Positions 10,531 to 23,235 of a stretch of DNA of 64,000 bases are shown here, piece after piece. Positions within the stretch are counted from its first letter, which is position 1. Each line of letters begins with the position of its first letter. Source of the DNA: Microcebus murinus (Eukaryota > Chordata > Mammalia > Primates > Cheirogaleidae); assembly GCF_040939455.1 (NCBI RefSeq), contig NC_134120.1, positions 15,552,501-15,616,500 on the forward strand, in the 5' to 3' direction. A program made the position numbers and the translations under genes. The notes under the pieces are model-generated. The model had not been told where the DNA came from. It did no database searches and saw only the letters and a program-made list of their open reading frames with translations.

Positions 10531-13500
10531 AGTTAATTCTTTAACCATGACTCAGTTAAAGATCATCCCTAAAATATAATTAACACAAAGGTGTATTTCT
10601 GTAATTCTTACCATGGCTGCTGCTGTTCTTGTTTTGACAGTACGGGGATTAGAAAGAGGCATTAGGGGAATGAGGGAGTCACTGGCAACCCTTTTGAGGT
10701 TCTACATACGGGCAACCTCCACTCCAGCTGCGAAAAGCCAGATGGACTTCCACCAAGGGTATGGGAAAGGTTATTCATAACCAACTGAAGGCAGACTGTA
10801 CTCCACGGCAAAGCCCAAGAAAGCATGTCAAGGGAAGAAATAAACGGAGGATGGGAGAACTCACAAATCCTAAAATTCTAAAGCAGGTATATTAAGCAGA
10901 AAATTCCATTTACATGTTGGCTACTTCCGTCCTAGCCCTTCCCTAAAAATGAGTAAAGGTGGGTGGGGGCAGGGAACCTAAGACAGGAGAGAGGGAGGAG
11001 GGAGAGAGAACGAGCTCACACTCCCCAACCAGGTTAGGCTGAGAGTTCTAAAAGCCCCTGGAGCCAGTGTTTTTTAACATGGAAAAAATGACTCTACACA
11101 GGCAAATGATAAAAACAAGAAGGACTCGACACCAAGTTACACTTTCTTTCCAGTGTACCATGCTCAGCCAAACCCACACATTCCTGCTCAGAGGGGATGG
11201 CCCCCAGGTCGTCCTTGGAGATTGCTGCAGGCGATCCCGACCACAGGCTAGGCTGGGCTGGGCTAAGTGACAGTAACAGCCAGGCCGGCCCCGCCCCAAG
11301 TATGGGTGCCCGGTGTCTCCTCCTGGCTCTCCCAGGAAGGAACAGGCCCTTGCTTACTGCACACTCACATTCGCATTCCCAAGCCCAGAAGCCTCTCGGC
11401 TCCTCTCCTGGGAGACCTGGGCCTGCTACATTGTTATACCTCCCAGTGAGATCACCACCTGAGACAAGCTTCCATCCAAGATGAGCTCATGATTACTGCC
11501 CTAGAGAACCAGCTCTCCAGCCTTCAACAGCATTTGCAGCTGGAAAGACTGGTCTAAATGCAAAACAAATGCTATTTTCAGGAGACTTCTGGGGGTGGGG
11601 GTGGGGGTGGGGAGGAAAAGTAACAAAGCTAAAAACCACCAAGAGAGCAAACCAGAACATTCCATGACGTGCAATGCCTTCCAAAGAGATTTTTTTAAAA
11701 ACATATTCTCAAGAAATAGCCAGTGCAAGGGGTTGGCTGTCAAAGTTACAGAAAAATCACCGACTCTGGAAAGACAAGAAGGAAGGGCCAAATGATAAAA
11801 CAGCTTATTGTATTAAGCTAATTAAGGTGTATCATATTAGCCATCTGAGTTTTAGTTGGCACCAGAAAAGCAGGAGCAGCATATCGTGCAACATGGATTG
11901 GGATCTGCTTTGCAAGCATATTTCTGCCACGCTCATACACAGAACCTCTGGCAGTCAAAAATGATGTAGAATTGAAAACCAATTTTAGCACAGTGATTTG
12001 TAAAGAATTTTGTTCCATCATGTAAGCTATTTGCTGGTCTACCCGTCCGAGATTACATTTATCTCTATTAAATACTACATAAAGTATTCTGGGCTAACCA
12101 TGCACTCTTGTTTCCCTTTTGCCAGCTTTATCAGAACAGTGGATGTTCTGTAGCCAAATGAAAAACATCTTAACAATAAAAACCCTTGCATACTTGACAT
12201 CCTTCACTGCAGATATTCTGCCCACCAACTGCCAGCACACAACTTAACCAATTCTAAGATCCCCGGCATTGCTGAAAAGACTCTATTCTGCTGAGCATAA
12301 GAGAGGAACAAAATGCCCACTTCAAAGTAGGGCAGAATTTATTTTCAATCATGTCTTCTGTGAGCTCCTCTGCATGTACTTTCACCAAACCAGCAGCAAG
12401 GCAGAACCAGTTCTATCTGTTGCTGAGATCATACTGGATATGATTGTGGAGCCGCTGGTTTCCTGTTTGGGGAAGTTGCAGTTCTTTTCATAAGGAACCC
12501 CAAGGCAAAATGTTTAGTGTTCCCCTGTAAGCTCTCTCAGCCTTTGTTCTTCACTTTGCTAGACTCCTTGCTGCATTCTTCTCCTCTCCTCTCCAACCTT
12601 TGGTTTTGGAGGGTGCATAAAAATGCCAGCTCAGATCTAACTGCAATCTTTTAAGACATTACACATTTCCTACCATCCATTACAGAACAACTTTGAGTTA
12701 ACAGGCATCTTTTCACAGATGAAGCCAGACTATCCGGTTTCCTCCTGGTATTGCATTAGTATTCCACATTAAAATGTATGCCACAAATAATCCAATGGCG
12801 AACTCACCGTCAACAGCCCCCAAAATCAATAAAAGACATTCCACCACTTGACTCGGAGTGAAAAACCTTTCAGGTTAACACAGAGAGCAAGGTAAAAGAA
12901 AGGTGATGAATGAACAAAAGGCAACTCTACCCTTCAGATTCCTCAAACTAAAAAGGTGGCTAGGCTGCCTCGATTTGGTGAAGCCCTTCCTTTTCTTATA
13001 ATCATCGGGAAAATGCCACATGTGTACCGCTTTTGTTGTATGCAAAACAGCACATTCTCCACAAGGCCCTGACGCCTACCATTCTCTAAACTCCCTTCTT
13101 TCCAGGCCTGACTCTTCCAATTGCCCAGACACATGCGATTTAATGAAGGCATTCAGATTTCGCCTTGATAGCAATACCATCATAAAGTCACTCTAATCCC
13201 ATTAAACTGGGTTAACATTAAGAGAATTTCTTCTCCACTCTGAACCCAATTTTATCTCCAGGGTAGCAATCCACTGTCAGTCTGTGTCTGAATGGATCTG
13301 CAAATAAATATTTAAATTCATGCTCAAAACAGCATATCTCACCTTGTGAACCTTGACCTTTTGGAAAGACTTTGGACCAGTGTTCAGTTACTGTCACACG
13401 GCTGCATTCTCAGCAAATATGAAAGGGTTAAAAGCAGCCCCAGTCAACAGGCCTACAAGGAAAAAAAAGACAGCATGTATGGCTAACAGCATCACTGGAA

Positions 13501-14230
13501 CGCATTTATGCTCATTTCCTAGAACAATATTGTTACCTTTCGGCCTTCATAATAGTCAGAAGTATCCCCAACACCCTTTAGTACCTTCTAAAAGGAAAAG
13601 CACAAAACAGAACATACCCTGCAAGAGAAAAAAGGCATGCAAAGTAGCATTCTCCAGCAACAAACAAACTACCATTACAAATCCATCAGCTCATTTTGGT
13701 TTGGTTTTGTTAAAAACAGAGAAAGAGAGAGAGACTGCATAAACCAAGTGTCCCCACCCTAGCAAGGCACATTTTTTTCTTTAATAAGGGTCATAAATCT
13801 CAGCTCCTTGTCCATCCCTTAAGCAAAAGAAAAAGGCAGGAAAAGCCCAAGTAATCTCAGACCCTGCAAACCTGCACCTTTTTTTCCATCTTCTCTACCC
13901 AGAATCTTTCAGGGCTCCATTAGTCACGTACCAGTGCTGTGTGGTGTCTAAGTGTGCATTCACATACTGTGTTGGGATGGTACCTTCCTGCAAGCTCCTC
14001 TGCTTTTGGCTGCCATGGAGGGAGGAAGCTGCTATCCCACTGTAGTAGCTCAGTGACTGCATTGTGTTCAGGAGCTGATCTGCCTCAAACCAGTTTCAGC
14101 CGGTTCTGGTCACCCTACATAAAAAAGCTATGGCAACCCTCGCTGAGTTGCCAACAAGTCCCTGAAAATCATCAGCACAGGGGGATCTCGCTGGGGGTTG
14201 CTTCTCCCTTTTAGGTCTTCCTGAGCAGGG
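10531..14230. other. Alu-free unique block upstream of CpG island
   Basis: 3.7 kb without any Alu or recognisable LINE. It contains a short (GGGGGT)n tract at 11590-11612. Open frames such as 13353-13742 have no homology that I recognise. The lack of young SINEs next to a CpG island suggests selection against insertions, as around developmental regulators. That last point is inference. Confidence 0.4.
11590..11614 (+). repeat. (GGGGGT)n short tandem repeat
   Basis: About four units of 'gggggt'. G-runs of five could form a G-quadruplex. Confidence 0.8.
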
Positions 14231-14388
14231 GAAGGTCATCGTGTGTCCCCCCCACCACACACGCGCACGCAGTCTTGGAAATGCTCACCTCACAAGCACC
14301 CCAGAGCCCCTCAGGCCCATCCCCCGCCCCTCCGCCCCACAGCCCTCCGCGGACACTGTTTCCCCCTCCTTCTTCTTCCCCCACTTAC

Positions 14389-14389
14389 C
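14389..14389 (-). other. Candidate splice donor
   Basis: The minus strand reads GGGAG|GTAAGTGGGG, with ACTTAC at 14383-14388 on the plus strand. This is a near-ideal U1 match about 0.4-1.4 kb downstream of the CpG island in the minus direction. It could end a first exon transcribed leftward from the island. A single motif is weak evidence. A second minus-strand GTAAGT lies at 15899-15904, and a plus-strand GTAAGA near 16017. Confidence 0.25.
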
Positions 14390-15173
14390 TCCCACAACCT
14401 GGCTCAGATCTTTGTGTACGTGTGTGTCAGTGTGTGTTCTCTGTGTTGGTGGCTGACAAAGAGCCCCCAAGAAAGCAAGCTATGTGTGTCTGCTCACACA
14501 GGATGCGTCGGCTGCAGGAGCCGGCCTGGCCTCCTAGCAGAGTGGTGCTGGCTTGTTGACCAGGCTCCTCTCTGCCTGTCACCCCCACCCCACCCAGCCC
14601 CCTCCTCCCTTCCGTCCCTCTCCTCTCTCTCCCAGCCCTGTCACCACCACCAGCAGCCCCCCAGCCTCCTCCTCCTCCTCCAACCTTCTCTTCTTTCAAG
14701 CACCTGGGGGGAGAAGTCCAAATCCCTTCACCTCGGGGAAGAAAACTGGGGCTGTCTAGGGTGGGGGCGGGGGGCGAGGGAAGGGCCAGTGGGACAGGGG
14801 GCACGGGGGCCTCTGCGAAAGCATCTGTGCACACCAGCGCCAGCGGGGGGAGGAGGAGAGCTGCGCCCACGTGGCCCCCCTCTCTGAACCTGCGGGGCCT
14901 AGCAAAGCCGTCTGTTCCTCGGCCCCCCAAGCAAGCCGGCGGGGCGCGAAGGCCTGCTGTCCCCAAGGCCAGGGTGGGACAGGCCACTGCAATCAGGCCA
15001 AGGGGCCTGAGCCTCACGCGCTCGCCCCGACCCGCAGGGCTGGGCACGAGGGGCCGCGCCCCCGCCTGTCCCCGGCGCCCACCCGCGCCCCTCGCTTGCG
15101 CCGGCCGCCCCCAGGCCGCCCCCCACGCCCAGAGGCGCACACCCACCCCCTCCCCGGGTTGGCCTCGCAGCGG

Positions 15174-15293
15174 TCAAGCCCGGGCGCCTGGGCCGCAGCT
15201 CGGATGACCTTTGTTCAGCGCGGCGCCGCCGGCTGCTGCTGCTGTGGCTGCTGCTGCTGTCGTCGGAGCGGCGGCGGCGGCGGCGGCTTCCAT
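15174..15293 (-). CDS. Possible poly-alanine uORF or N-terminal exon
   Basis: On the minus strand an ATG at 15293 in a strong Kozak context (AACATGG) opens a 39-codon frame rich in alanine. It is encoded by the CGG/CTG triplet tracts and ends at a TGA at 15174. If a splice donor lay at AAAG|GTCATC (about 15205) it would instead be an N-terminal coding exon. I do not recognise the protein. It could equally be 5' UTR. Low confidence, recorded because its start context is the best in the island. Confidence 0.15.
   Translation of the reverse strand: MEAAAAAAAPTTAAAATAAAAGGAALNKGHPSCGPGARA
15232..15288 (+). repeat. CTG and CGG triplet repeats
   Basis: Interrupted (CTG)n at 15232-15260 (GCTGCTGCTGCTGTGGCTG then CTGCTGCTGCTG), followed by a (CGG)n run at 15269-15287. 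Interruptions are expected to stabilise the tract. Confidence 0.9.
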
Positions 15294-15358
15294 GTTACGG
15301 GCGTGTCATCTGCGTTCCCGCTGCCGGGGTCTGTGTGTGCGTGTGCGGTGGAGCGGCC

Positions 15359-15424
15359 TCGCCGCCGCCACCGCCGCCGCCGCCGCCGCCTCCCGGGCCC
15401 CGGGCCGCCGCCGCCGCCGCCGGG
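15359..15424 (+). repeat. (CCG)n triplet tracts
   Basis: Two runs of CCG/GCC triplets separated by a C/G-rich spacer. Further CGG runs at 15482-15500 and 15541-15560 give a CCG/CGG-rich core that can form hairpins and R-loops. Confidence 0.85.
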
Positions 15425-15849
15425 CCTCGCCGAGCGCCCGGCCGGGCCCCGCGCCTCCCCGGGCGCCGCGCTCTAGGCCGCGCGGCGGCGGCGGCGGCCG
15501 GCCCGCCACGCCGGGGCCTACGGCTGGGGGTGCGGGCCCGGGCGGCGGCGGCGGCGGCTCGGCCCGGGCGGCGAGCGAACAAAGGGGAGCGCGGGCGAGG
15601 GGGAGGGGGCGGCCGGTGGGGGAAGGGAGGACCCGGGGAGAAGGGCGGCGGGCGCGCGAAGCCCCGCGGCCGGCCCGGCGGGCGCCGACGCCCGGCCGCC
15701 GCAGCCCCGAGTCCGGCGGCTGCGACAGGCGCCCCGCAGACCTGCCAAGTCTCGCCCATATGGGGCTGCAGCATTGCAACTTCGCCCCGGAGAGCACAGC
15801 CGGGTGGTGGTGGTGGTGAGGGGACGGAGGGAGGGCTGCTTTTTTTTCA

Positions 15850-18800
15850 AACGACATTTCAGGCTCTCACCCAGTCCTTTCCATGGCCCCAAGCCGCGAC
15901 TTACTCGAGTGGAAGGAAGCAAGGCCTCGCCAAAGATGGTTGAAAAGACCGTGAGCCTCTACCCAGGATCTTGAAGCCAAGGTGGTGTTTTGTTCTCCTC
16001 GTAATGGTGGCAAATAAGTAAGAAGAGAGCACGCTATCTTGAGATAAATTCAATCTGAAATTCTCCCTGGAGGTGGGAGAAGGGGCTCTCCTCTGGTTAG
16101 TTAGTGGTTTGGAGCCCTTTTCGCCTTAAACTGAGCCACAAAAGAATGGAAGACACCCCCTGGGGTGGGGAGAAAGCCCTGGTGTAAAAGACACACGTTT
16201 TGCTTTCAGAGAAAAAGCCACTGGGGCCAGATTGAAACATGGCATGTTCAGTTCATGTGGGCTTTTTTTTTTTTTTTCCTTAATGGGGGAATGATATTGA
16301 GTAAACAAGATGTAATAGCTGGGTCTTTAAATTCTAGAAGGGAGATGGTGTACAAATGTAACAAGCACGTATTGTACATACAGCAGGTGGTCACAGCCTA
16401 CAGAACACAAAAAGATACATATATAAACCCGCTAAAGGCCACGAAGGTGTGTATAATCCCTAACCCATCTGAGAGAGAGAGAGACTATTTCCATTCCAGA
16501 TGAGGTATGCTACTTTTCCAGCCCTGTGTCCTGGTTCCTATATTGTTCACAGACGTGCACACGCCATTGAAAGGTTTTTAAAACCAGACAGAAAACCCCC
16601 ATGTCGGGCTAATTGTGCTGACACTAGGAATAGTACGAAATGGAAGGATCTGAAAAAATGTCACCATAACCTATTAAAAAGGCTCACGCCTGTTTGATCA
16701 GAATCTGAAGACACTAATATTACTTGAGTAGCAGTGAAGACTCGCAGCATAAGAAGCATTTCTGTGTGTTTTATTTTAAATTAGATTGATTGGTTAATAT
16801 TTGCAAAGTGTGCTGGAAACGTTAAAAAAAAAAATCTCAGTCTGCCTCTCCCTTGCATTAACGTCCATGGAGGAAGCCATTGTTCTCTATTGTGGGGGCA
16901 CTGTATGATGTAAATTGCAAGTAGCACTTTTGCTATTTAAGACTTTTCATGTAAATGACTGGAATTTTAGTCTCACAGAAGAGTTGATGGTCTTTTAATT
17001 TCAAACAACAAATTGTTTGGAGCTGCACTTACGTTGGAATACATATCTACGTATTTACACATATTTAGAAAGACCTATGTAGTCTGCAAATTTTGCCAGT
17101 CACAGCATCACATTTATCAGTTGTTACAAGACGATGAAATTGAAGCTCTCATTTTCTTTTAGCCTAAAAAACGGTGCCAATACTCTGTGGGTTGAGTTTC
17201 ACCTTTACCTGGGCTTCATTTCATTTGAAAGGAACCCTTTTTTCTTCTCCCAAAGATGAGCCTTTATTAATATACATGTAAAACCATCATGTGTACTGAA
17301 GAGTATACAAGGACCAGCTAATTTGAAATCTTGACGTGCTACACATTTGACAATTTATGGAATTGCATAATATACATACCACAATAAATCCTAGGTTTCA
17401 TGGATTTGGAATCTTTGTTTACTTAAAATGCTCTCTTGCCCCTCCCCCATTCCCTTCTCTTAAGAGTTGAAATCACAGCAAAGCACAGTTGCAAGAGTTG
17501 TGCTACCAAAACTGAAGTCTGAATCGCTTATCATAAAGTCTTCAGCCTTATGGCTTCACGATGCCACATACTTTTTGAGCAGGGCTCTGTGCAAAGCTCA
17601 GTGTTTCAATCGAGCCGAGCCTCAGCTGGAGGAAATTTGGTTTAAAAGCAAAATTCATCGTTTGCACAAATGGCAACAGATAACATTGCATCTGCTTTTA
17701 AATACCACAAACAACTCCAAAATAATAATTTGTTGCAAATTATCTCAGTTCTATTTTTACAAAAGGAATTTCAGAGAAACCCCTTTGCCCAGGTAGACCA
17801 ACAGTTAAAAGCAAAGCATCCATCTTAGTCTACTTTACAAAATCATTGAATTTCACAGCTGAAAAAGACAGCATTTATTCTAAGTATTTTTATAAAAAGG
17901 ACCCTACACTCTTCCAAAGAAACCAATACAGAAAAGGTTCATTCTATTGCTCTACATGTATAAGGCCATCTTGTGCAGGCTCTGCTTTGAGCAACAATAG
18001 AATCAGTAACTGCAAGAAGGAAAATAAAACTATCATTTGAGTGCAGTAGATAAGGACAGGCAGAACAAAGAAATTATATCATTCTTATGCCAAATAGAAA
18101 CTAAAGGACTTCTAAATCCTTTGAGATTTGGTTGTTGCTGTTTTTATTACTACCTCTCAATGTCTTTGTTTTTCCTCCAATCAGTGTATTGCAAAAATCC
18201 CAGCTTTTTTTTTTTTAATCTTTTGTGGTTAGCAGCCGTTTTGCAGAAGTATGTAGATGCTTTCCCTCCAAATTCCACTATGAAATTAGGAAATTCCTTT
18301 GTTAGGCAGAGCACACAAAAGGTGTGTTCCTGTAGGGAAAGAGGAAGGAAAAAAAGAAAGAAAAGCCTTTTCTTTATCTCACCATCAAAAGGTCTTACAA
18401 ACTACTCCTACACTGAGCTGCCCCATGCCTTGACCTACACATTTTTTAGCCCAAAACCAAGCTAGGCCTAGGGTGTTCATAGAGAATTTAATATATTAAA
18501 TGTGTTAGCCTGTTTTTAAAGGAATTATTACATTATCCATCATAGCATAATAAAGATGTGTAGCAGAGTCTCCAGCAAAAAAATGAGGAAAGAAAAATCT
18601 ACCTTTTCTTTTTAAGAACATCAAAATATTGATACAATCAGGATTTTCTTTTTAATTTCCAGAAATATACCCTTGAAAGGAATCATAACCAGGTTTAAAT
18701 GATTATTAGCCTGCCAGAAATAAACTGAGGGGAGGTCTGGAAATGGATTCCCCTTATCCTTTGTTAGTGATTTCATAAATAGATTTTCTGTAGCAAAACC

Positions 18801-20050
18801 ACCTCCCCTTTTCTGAGCTTCGGTTTGGAAGTGCTTGCAAAGGCCTTTCTCTCCCAGACCCGGAAGAGGTGGGGGCTGGGCTCTGAGTTGGGCATTATTT
18901 AGGAGGTCCCCAGATATTTGAATGACCTCCTAGGTCCTGCCTACTAGATGAATCCACTAATCCTTACCGCCTGCTGTCTCCAGGCCTAAATGCTGGAAAG
19001 CTGGCCTTGCACAAGGAAGAAGAGAAGGGTGTAGGGACAGAGGAACGTGGGTAGTTTCTACCAGCTCTCCCTTCAGGAATGAAAGGAGCGCCATTAGTAC
19101 GGGGCTTGGGATACCAGCAAAGAATCATCTGCAGAAACCGTGGGCCGGGGGAGAAGTCTGTTGAGAATTCCACTAAGGTTTCCTAACCCTTTGTAACTTT
19201 TATGTTAACATCTGGGCTTCCTTAGAAGGAATCTGTCTTTGGGTTTGATTCCTACACTCTTAAGTGCAGAGGAGGGGAAGAGAAAGAGGAAGTTTAGGAA
19301 GGTATCTGAGAAAAGGAAAAGCCATCAAGCTTCTTCCTTGAAGGGCCTTCTGGAAGGACGGAGAAGGGAGCACACAGGAATGGGGACTGGCTTCCACCTG
19401 AGACGGGCTCTCACAGGTCTCCTGCGACACGGAGGCTGCCTGGCCACTGTGCACGTGTGTCTTCACCTCTGCATCCTGCTCTTGGCATCCCCACCACACT
19501 GTCGCATTTGTCTAGAAATACACACTTTTTCTCCGCGGAGTGTACACCCCCAGCCCCTAGCTGCTGAGAACAATGGCTACTGACCCCTCGCAGCGGAGCC
19601 TGGCACTGCAAACTGCCTTGGCCCCTGTCTTGTGACAGTTCTTGGGAACTGTCTCACCTAGTGCTACACCTCTGCCCCCTCCCAAGGAGCAGCCAACGTC
19701 TCGCTGATGCAGAGAGAGAAAGGCTTGGCCCTCTCGCCTTAATTTTGGGGCCCACTCTGAAGGGCCATCCCAGCTCCACAGCTCCGTGTACGTTGGCGGA
19801 GGCCTCAGTCACCGTAGCGGTGTAGGTCAACTTCTCCTTTCTTCTGCCTTCCTCACTCCCTCTCAGGTGGATCTCCAGAGGCTATTCCGGGTCTGTTTCC
19901 AGGTACCTCAGCCCAAGATACCCACCCAGCCAGAGCTGTCTCCCCAGTGATGGCCCTCTCTGAAAATGGCCCTTTTCCCCTCTCCTCTGCCCCATCGCCA
20001 GGGGCAGGGAGGACTCTACCTCATGAGCGTCTGTTGACCTCAGTGCCACC
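15850..20050. other. Repeat-poor unique block right of CpG island
   Basis: More than 4 kb with no Alu and no identifiable LINE. It has several AT-rich stretches that read like conserved non-coding or UTR sequence (16680-17420, 18590-18800). AATAAA-like hexamers occur (for example at 17383) but no spliced gene can be proposed. The plus-strand frames at 13353-13742, 17467-17796 and 18037-18465 lack any family hallmark. Confidence 0.4.
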
Positions 20051-20690
20051 TCTCTCCAGAGCCACCACCCAGACCCAGTTTCAGGCCCATCACTTCAGTT
20101 TGGAGCTGCTCATTAACTCCTTGCCTCCAACCCGGCCAACTTTCAGTGCATTCTCCACACTAAAACTCTCGGGATCTTTCTAAAGATACCATCTTGCCAC
20201 CCCTCTGTGCAAACATTCCCATATCTCTCCATTGTCCTTGGAATACAGTCCAGACTCTGTAAACATGACATAGAGGGTTCCACATGATTCAGCCCACCTG
20301 CCTGCCCACATCCCTCGTCTCTCCCTCCTCACATTCCAGGATCTGGTCTTGCTGGACTTTTTGTTCTTTGAATGAGAACTCCCTCTCACTGTCAGACCGG
20401 CGCACATGCTGTCTCCTCTTTCTGGAAGATTCTCCCCACGCTTCCTTCCCCAGCCTCCTCCATCTAACTAACTCTTGTGTGTATCTTCAGGTCTAAATGT
20501 TTGTCACTCACTTGAGAAAGTCCTTCCTGACCGCTCCCCATACATACAAACTGGGTTTGGGTGGCTTGACATGTTCTCCTAAGTTCCCCTTTTCATGTGT
20601 TATTTGAGGCTTATCCAACTCTGTCCCATGAGACAAGAAGCCTGCAAGGTTAGGGACAATGACACTCATGGGGGTCTCCCCTACGCCATC
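20050..20690 (+). mobile_element. LINE-2 fragment
   Basis: The L2 order is visible: 'taaagataccatcttgccacccc', 'tgtccttggaatacagtccagactctgtaaacatgaca', 'cattccaggatctgg', 'tcttcaggtctaaatgtttgtcac' and 'aaagtccttcctgaccgc'. Confidence 0.7.
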
Positions 20691-20693
20691 TCA

Positions 20694-20898
<205 letters not shown>

Positions 20899-21032
20899 AA
20901 TTAAGTGTTCAGAACATCAAGATTAACACTCATATGGTTTAGGGTTTTTTTTCCAATGACAAAGATAAAAGATGATCAAGTAGATTATAATTTTCTGCTG
21001 AACTTAACGATAAGTATTTTGAAGCATCTTTT

Positions 21033-21375
21033 TTTAATACTTTTTTTTTTTTTTTTAAACAGAGGAGTCTCACTTTGTTGCCAAGGCTAGAGTGAGTGCC
21101 GTGGCGTCAGCCTAGCTCACAGCAACCTCCAACTCCTGGGCTCAAGCGATCCTCCTGCCTCAGCCTCCCGAGTAGCTGGGACTACAGGCATGCACCACCA
21201 TGCCCGGCTAATTTTTTCTATATATATTAGTCGGCCAATTAATTTCTTTCTATTTACAGTAGAGACGGGGTCTCACTCTTGCTCAGGCTATTCTGGAACT
21301 CCTGACCTCGAGCAATCCGCCCACCTCAGCCTCCCAGAGAGCTAGGATTACAGGCGTGAGCCATCGCGCCTGGCC
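21033..21375 (-). mobile_element. Lemur-type Alu
   Basis: Antisense copy. TSD TTGAAGCATCTTTT is at 21019-21032 and 21376-21389. Confidence 0.94.
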
Positions 21376-22038
21376 TTGAAGCATCTTTTGAGTTTTTTTT
21401 TATATTTAATATCAAAAGACCCAACGTCACATATCACTGGGAAAACACTGGTTATCTCTGGCAAAGTTTTTCAAAATAATAGTAACAATAACATGATATA
21501 TAAGCAAAAATACAAATATTAAAATATAAAAATAATAACCAGAAAATATGGCTACAAAATAAAATACATTCATTTGTCAGCAAACAGTTGGAAGATGCTT
21601 AGAAAATATTGCTGTAGACTTAAAGAAACACATATTAGAATAAATTACAGTGTGGGAGGTTTGCTCAACTATTGAAAGGCAAGTGCAGGTATTCCTAACA
21701 TGCCCCTGCTTGCTCCTGTTCCAATGATGACATACCTGAAAATAACTTATTTTTTATGAACCATTAAATTAAAACTTTAGCAGAGAAGGTATAGTCTCAG
21801 CAATAAATGATCTCTTTAATCAAAACATTACATGATTAAAAAAAAAAAAAACTGTAACAGTAACCCCTAATGGAACAGCTTCTGTACAGAAACGTAAAAT
21901 TCTGAGATTAAATAACAAATTCCGACACAAAATTTATCATCACTGCATCAACCACAGAGAAGCTCCTATAGCAAAGAAGTTGAAGCCAGAAGTTCACAAG
22001 TTTCTACAGGATATCATCAGCGAGGTTCATTTTATCTA

Positions 22039-22702
<664 letters not shown>

Positions 22703-22717
22703 TAGGAGGACTTTTTA

Positions 22718-22896
22718 AGCCCAGGAGTTTGAGGTTGCAGTGATCTATGATGATGCTTCTGCACTTTGGCCTGAGCAACAGACCAAGACCCTGTCTCAAA
22801 CCGAAAAAGGTCCTCCTACTCACCCAACCCATCCTTTTATTTATTAAATTAAATTAATTACTTAATTAATTTTTGAGACCAGGTCTCACTTTGTCC
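22718..22896 (-). repeat. Inverted duplication, right arm
   Basis: Reverse complement of 22313-22497. It includes the unique block read as 'ggtcctcctactcaccca' and the AT tract, and ends at 'ctcactttgtc'. The spacer between the arms is about 220 bp. Confidence 0.93.
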
Positions 22897-23235
22897 CTTT
22901 ATCAGAGACTCTCTACTGTACTTTGAAAGATGAAGCATGACTACTGAAAGCTTCTGTATCACTCAGTAGTTTGTTGGCTATGTCATGGCAATGAACTTAA
23001 AGTCATTCTTTGTCCTTTTTAAAAGAGTAGAGTTTCAAATTTGCTGACTTTTTCTTCGGTAGGAGCAATCCATAATATGCTATCTGGAAGATTTTGGAAC
23101 AGGGGACCAAAAACATTTAATTGTCCCTTTAAGGTAAAGATAATATTTTAACCACAAGAAAGAAAATAATTACTTTTAGAAAGAAACTCAAGCAATGGAG
23201 AGAGCATTTTAGAAACAAATGTTTGGAAATCACTT
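22897..23235. other. Unique AT-rich DNA
   Basis: No gene or repeat recognised. Confidence 0.4.

Larger units (their letters stand above)
14750..15850. promoter_or_regulatory. CpG-island promoter candidate
   Basis: About 1.1 kb of very GC- and CpG-rich sequence with many GGGGCGG/GGGCGG-type Sp1 sites (for example 14763-14775, 15600-15612), no TATA box, and trinucleotide runs of CTG, CGG and CCG. It is flanked on both sides by several kb lacking Alus. Such islands mark constitutive or developmental promoters in mammals and can fire in both directions. Long open frames across it in several reading frames (Ala/Arg/Gly/Pro-rich) are what GC-rich DNA gives by chance, and I recognise none of them. 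The transcribed strand is not resolved. Confidence 0.75.

Noticed and set aside
13353..13742. 129-codon plus-strand frame
   Set aside because: No homology hallmark, basic low-complexity stretches, no splice or Kozak support.
14427..15146. Long minus-strand frame (239 codons) rich in Arg/Gly/Pro
   Set aside because: GC-rich DNA lacks stop codons by chance; overlapping long frames exist in other phases and the protein has no domain features.
15211..15943. Plus-strand frames of about 200 codons over the CpG island
   Set aside because: Low-complexity Ala/Arg/Gly/Pro products from triplet repeats, several overlapping frames, no family match.
17467..18465. Plus-strand frames of 109 and 142 codons
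   Set aside because: AT-rich DNA without family features; treated as chance frames in non-coding sequence.
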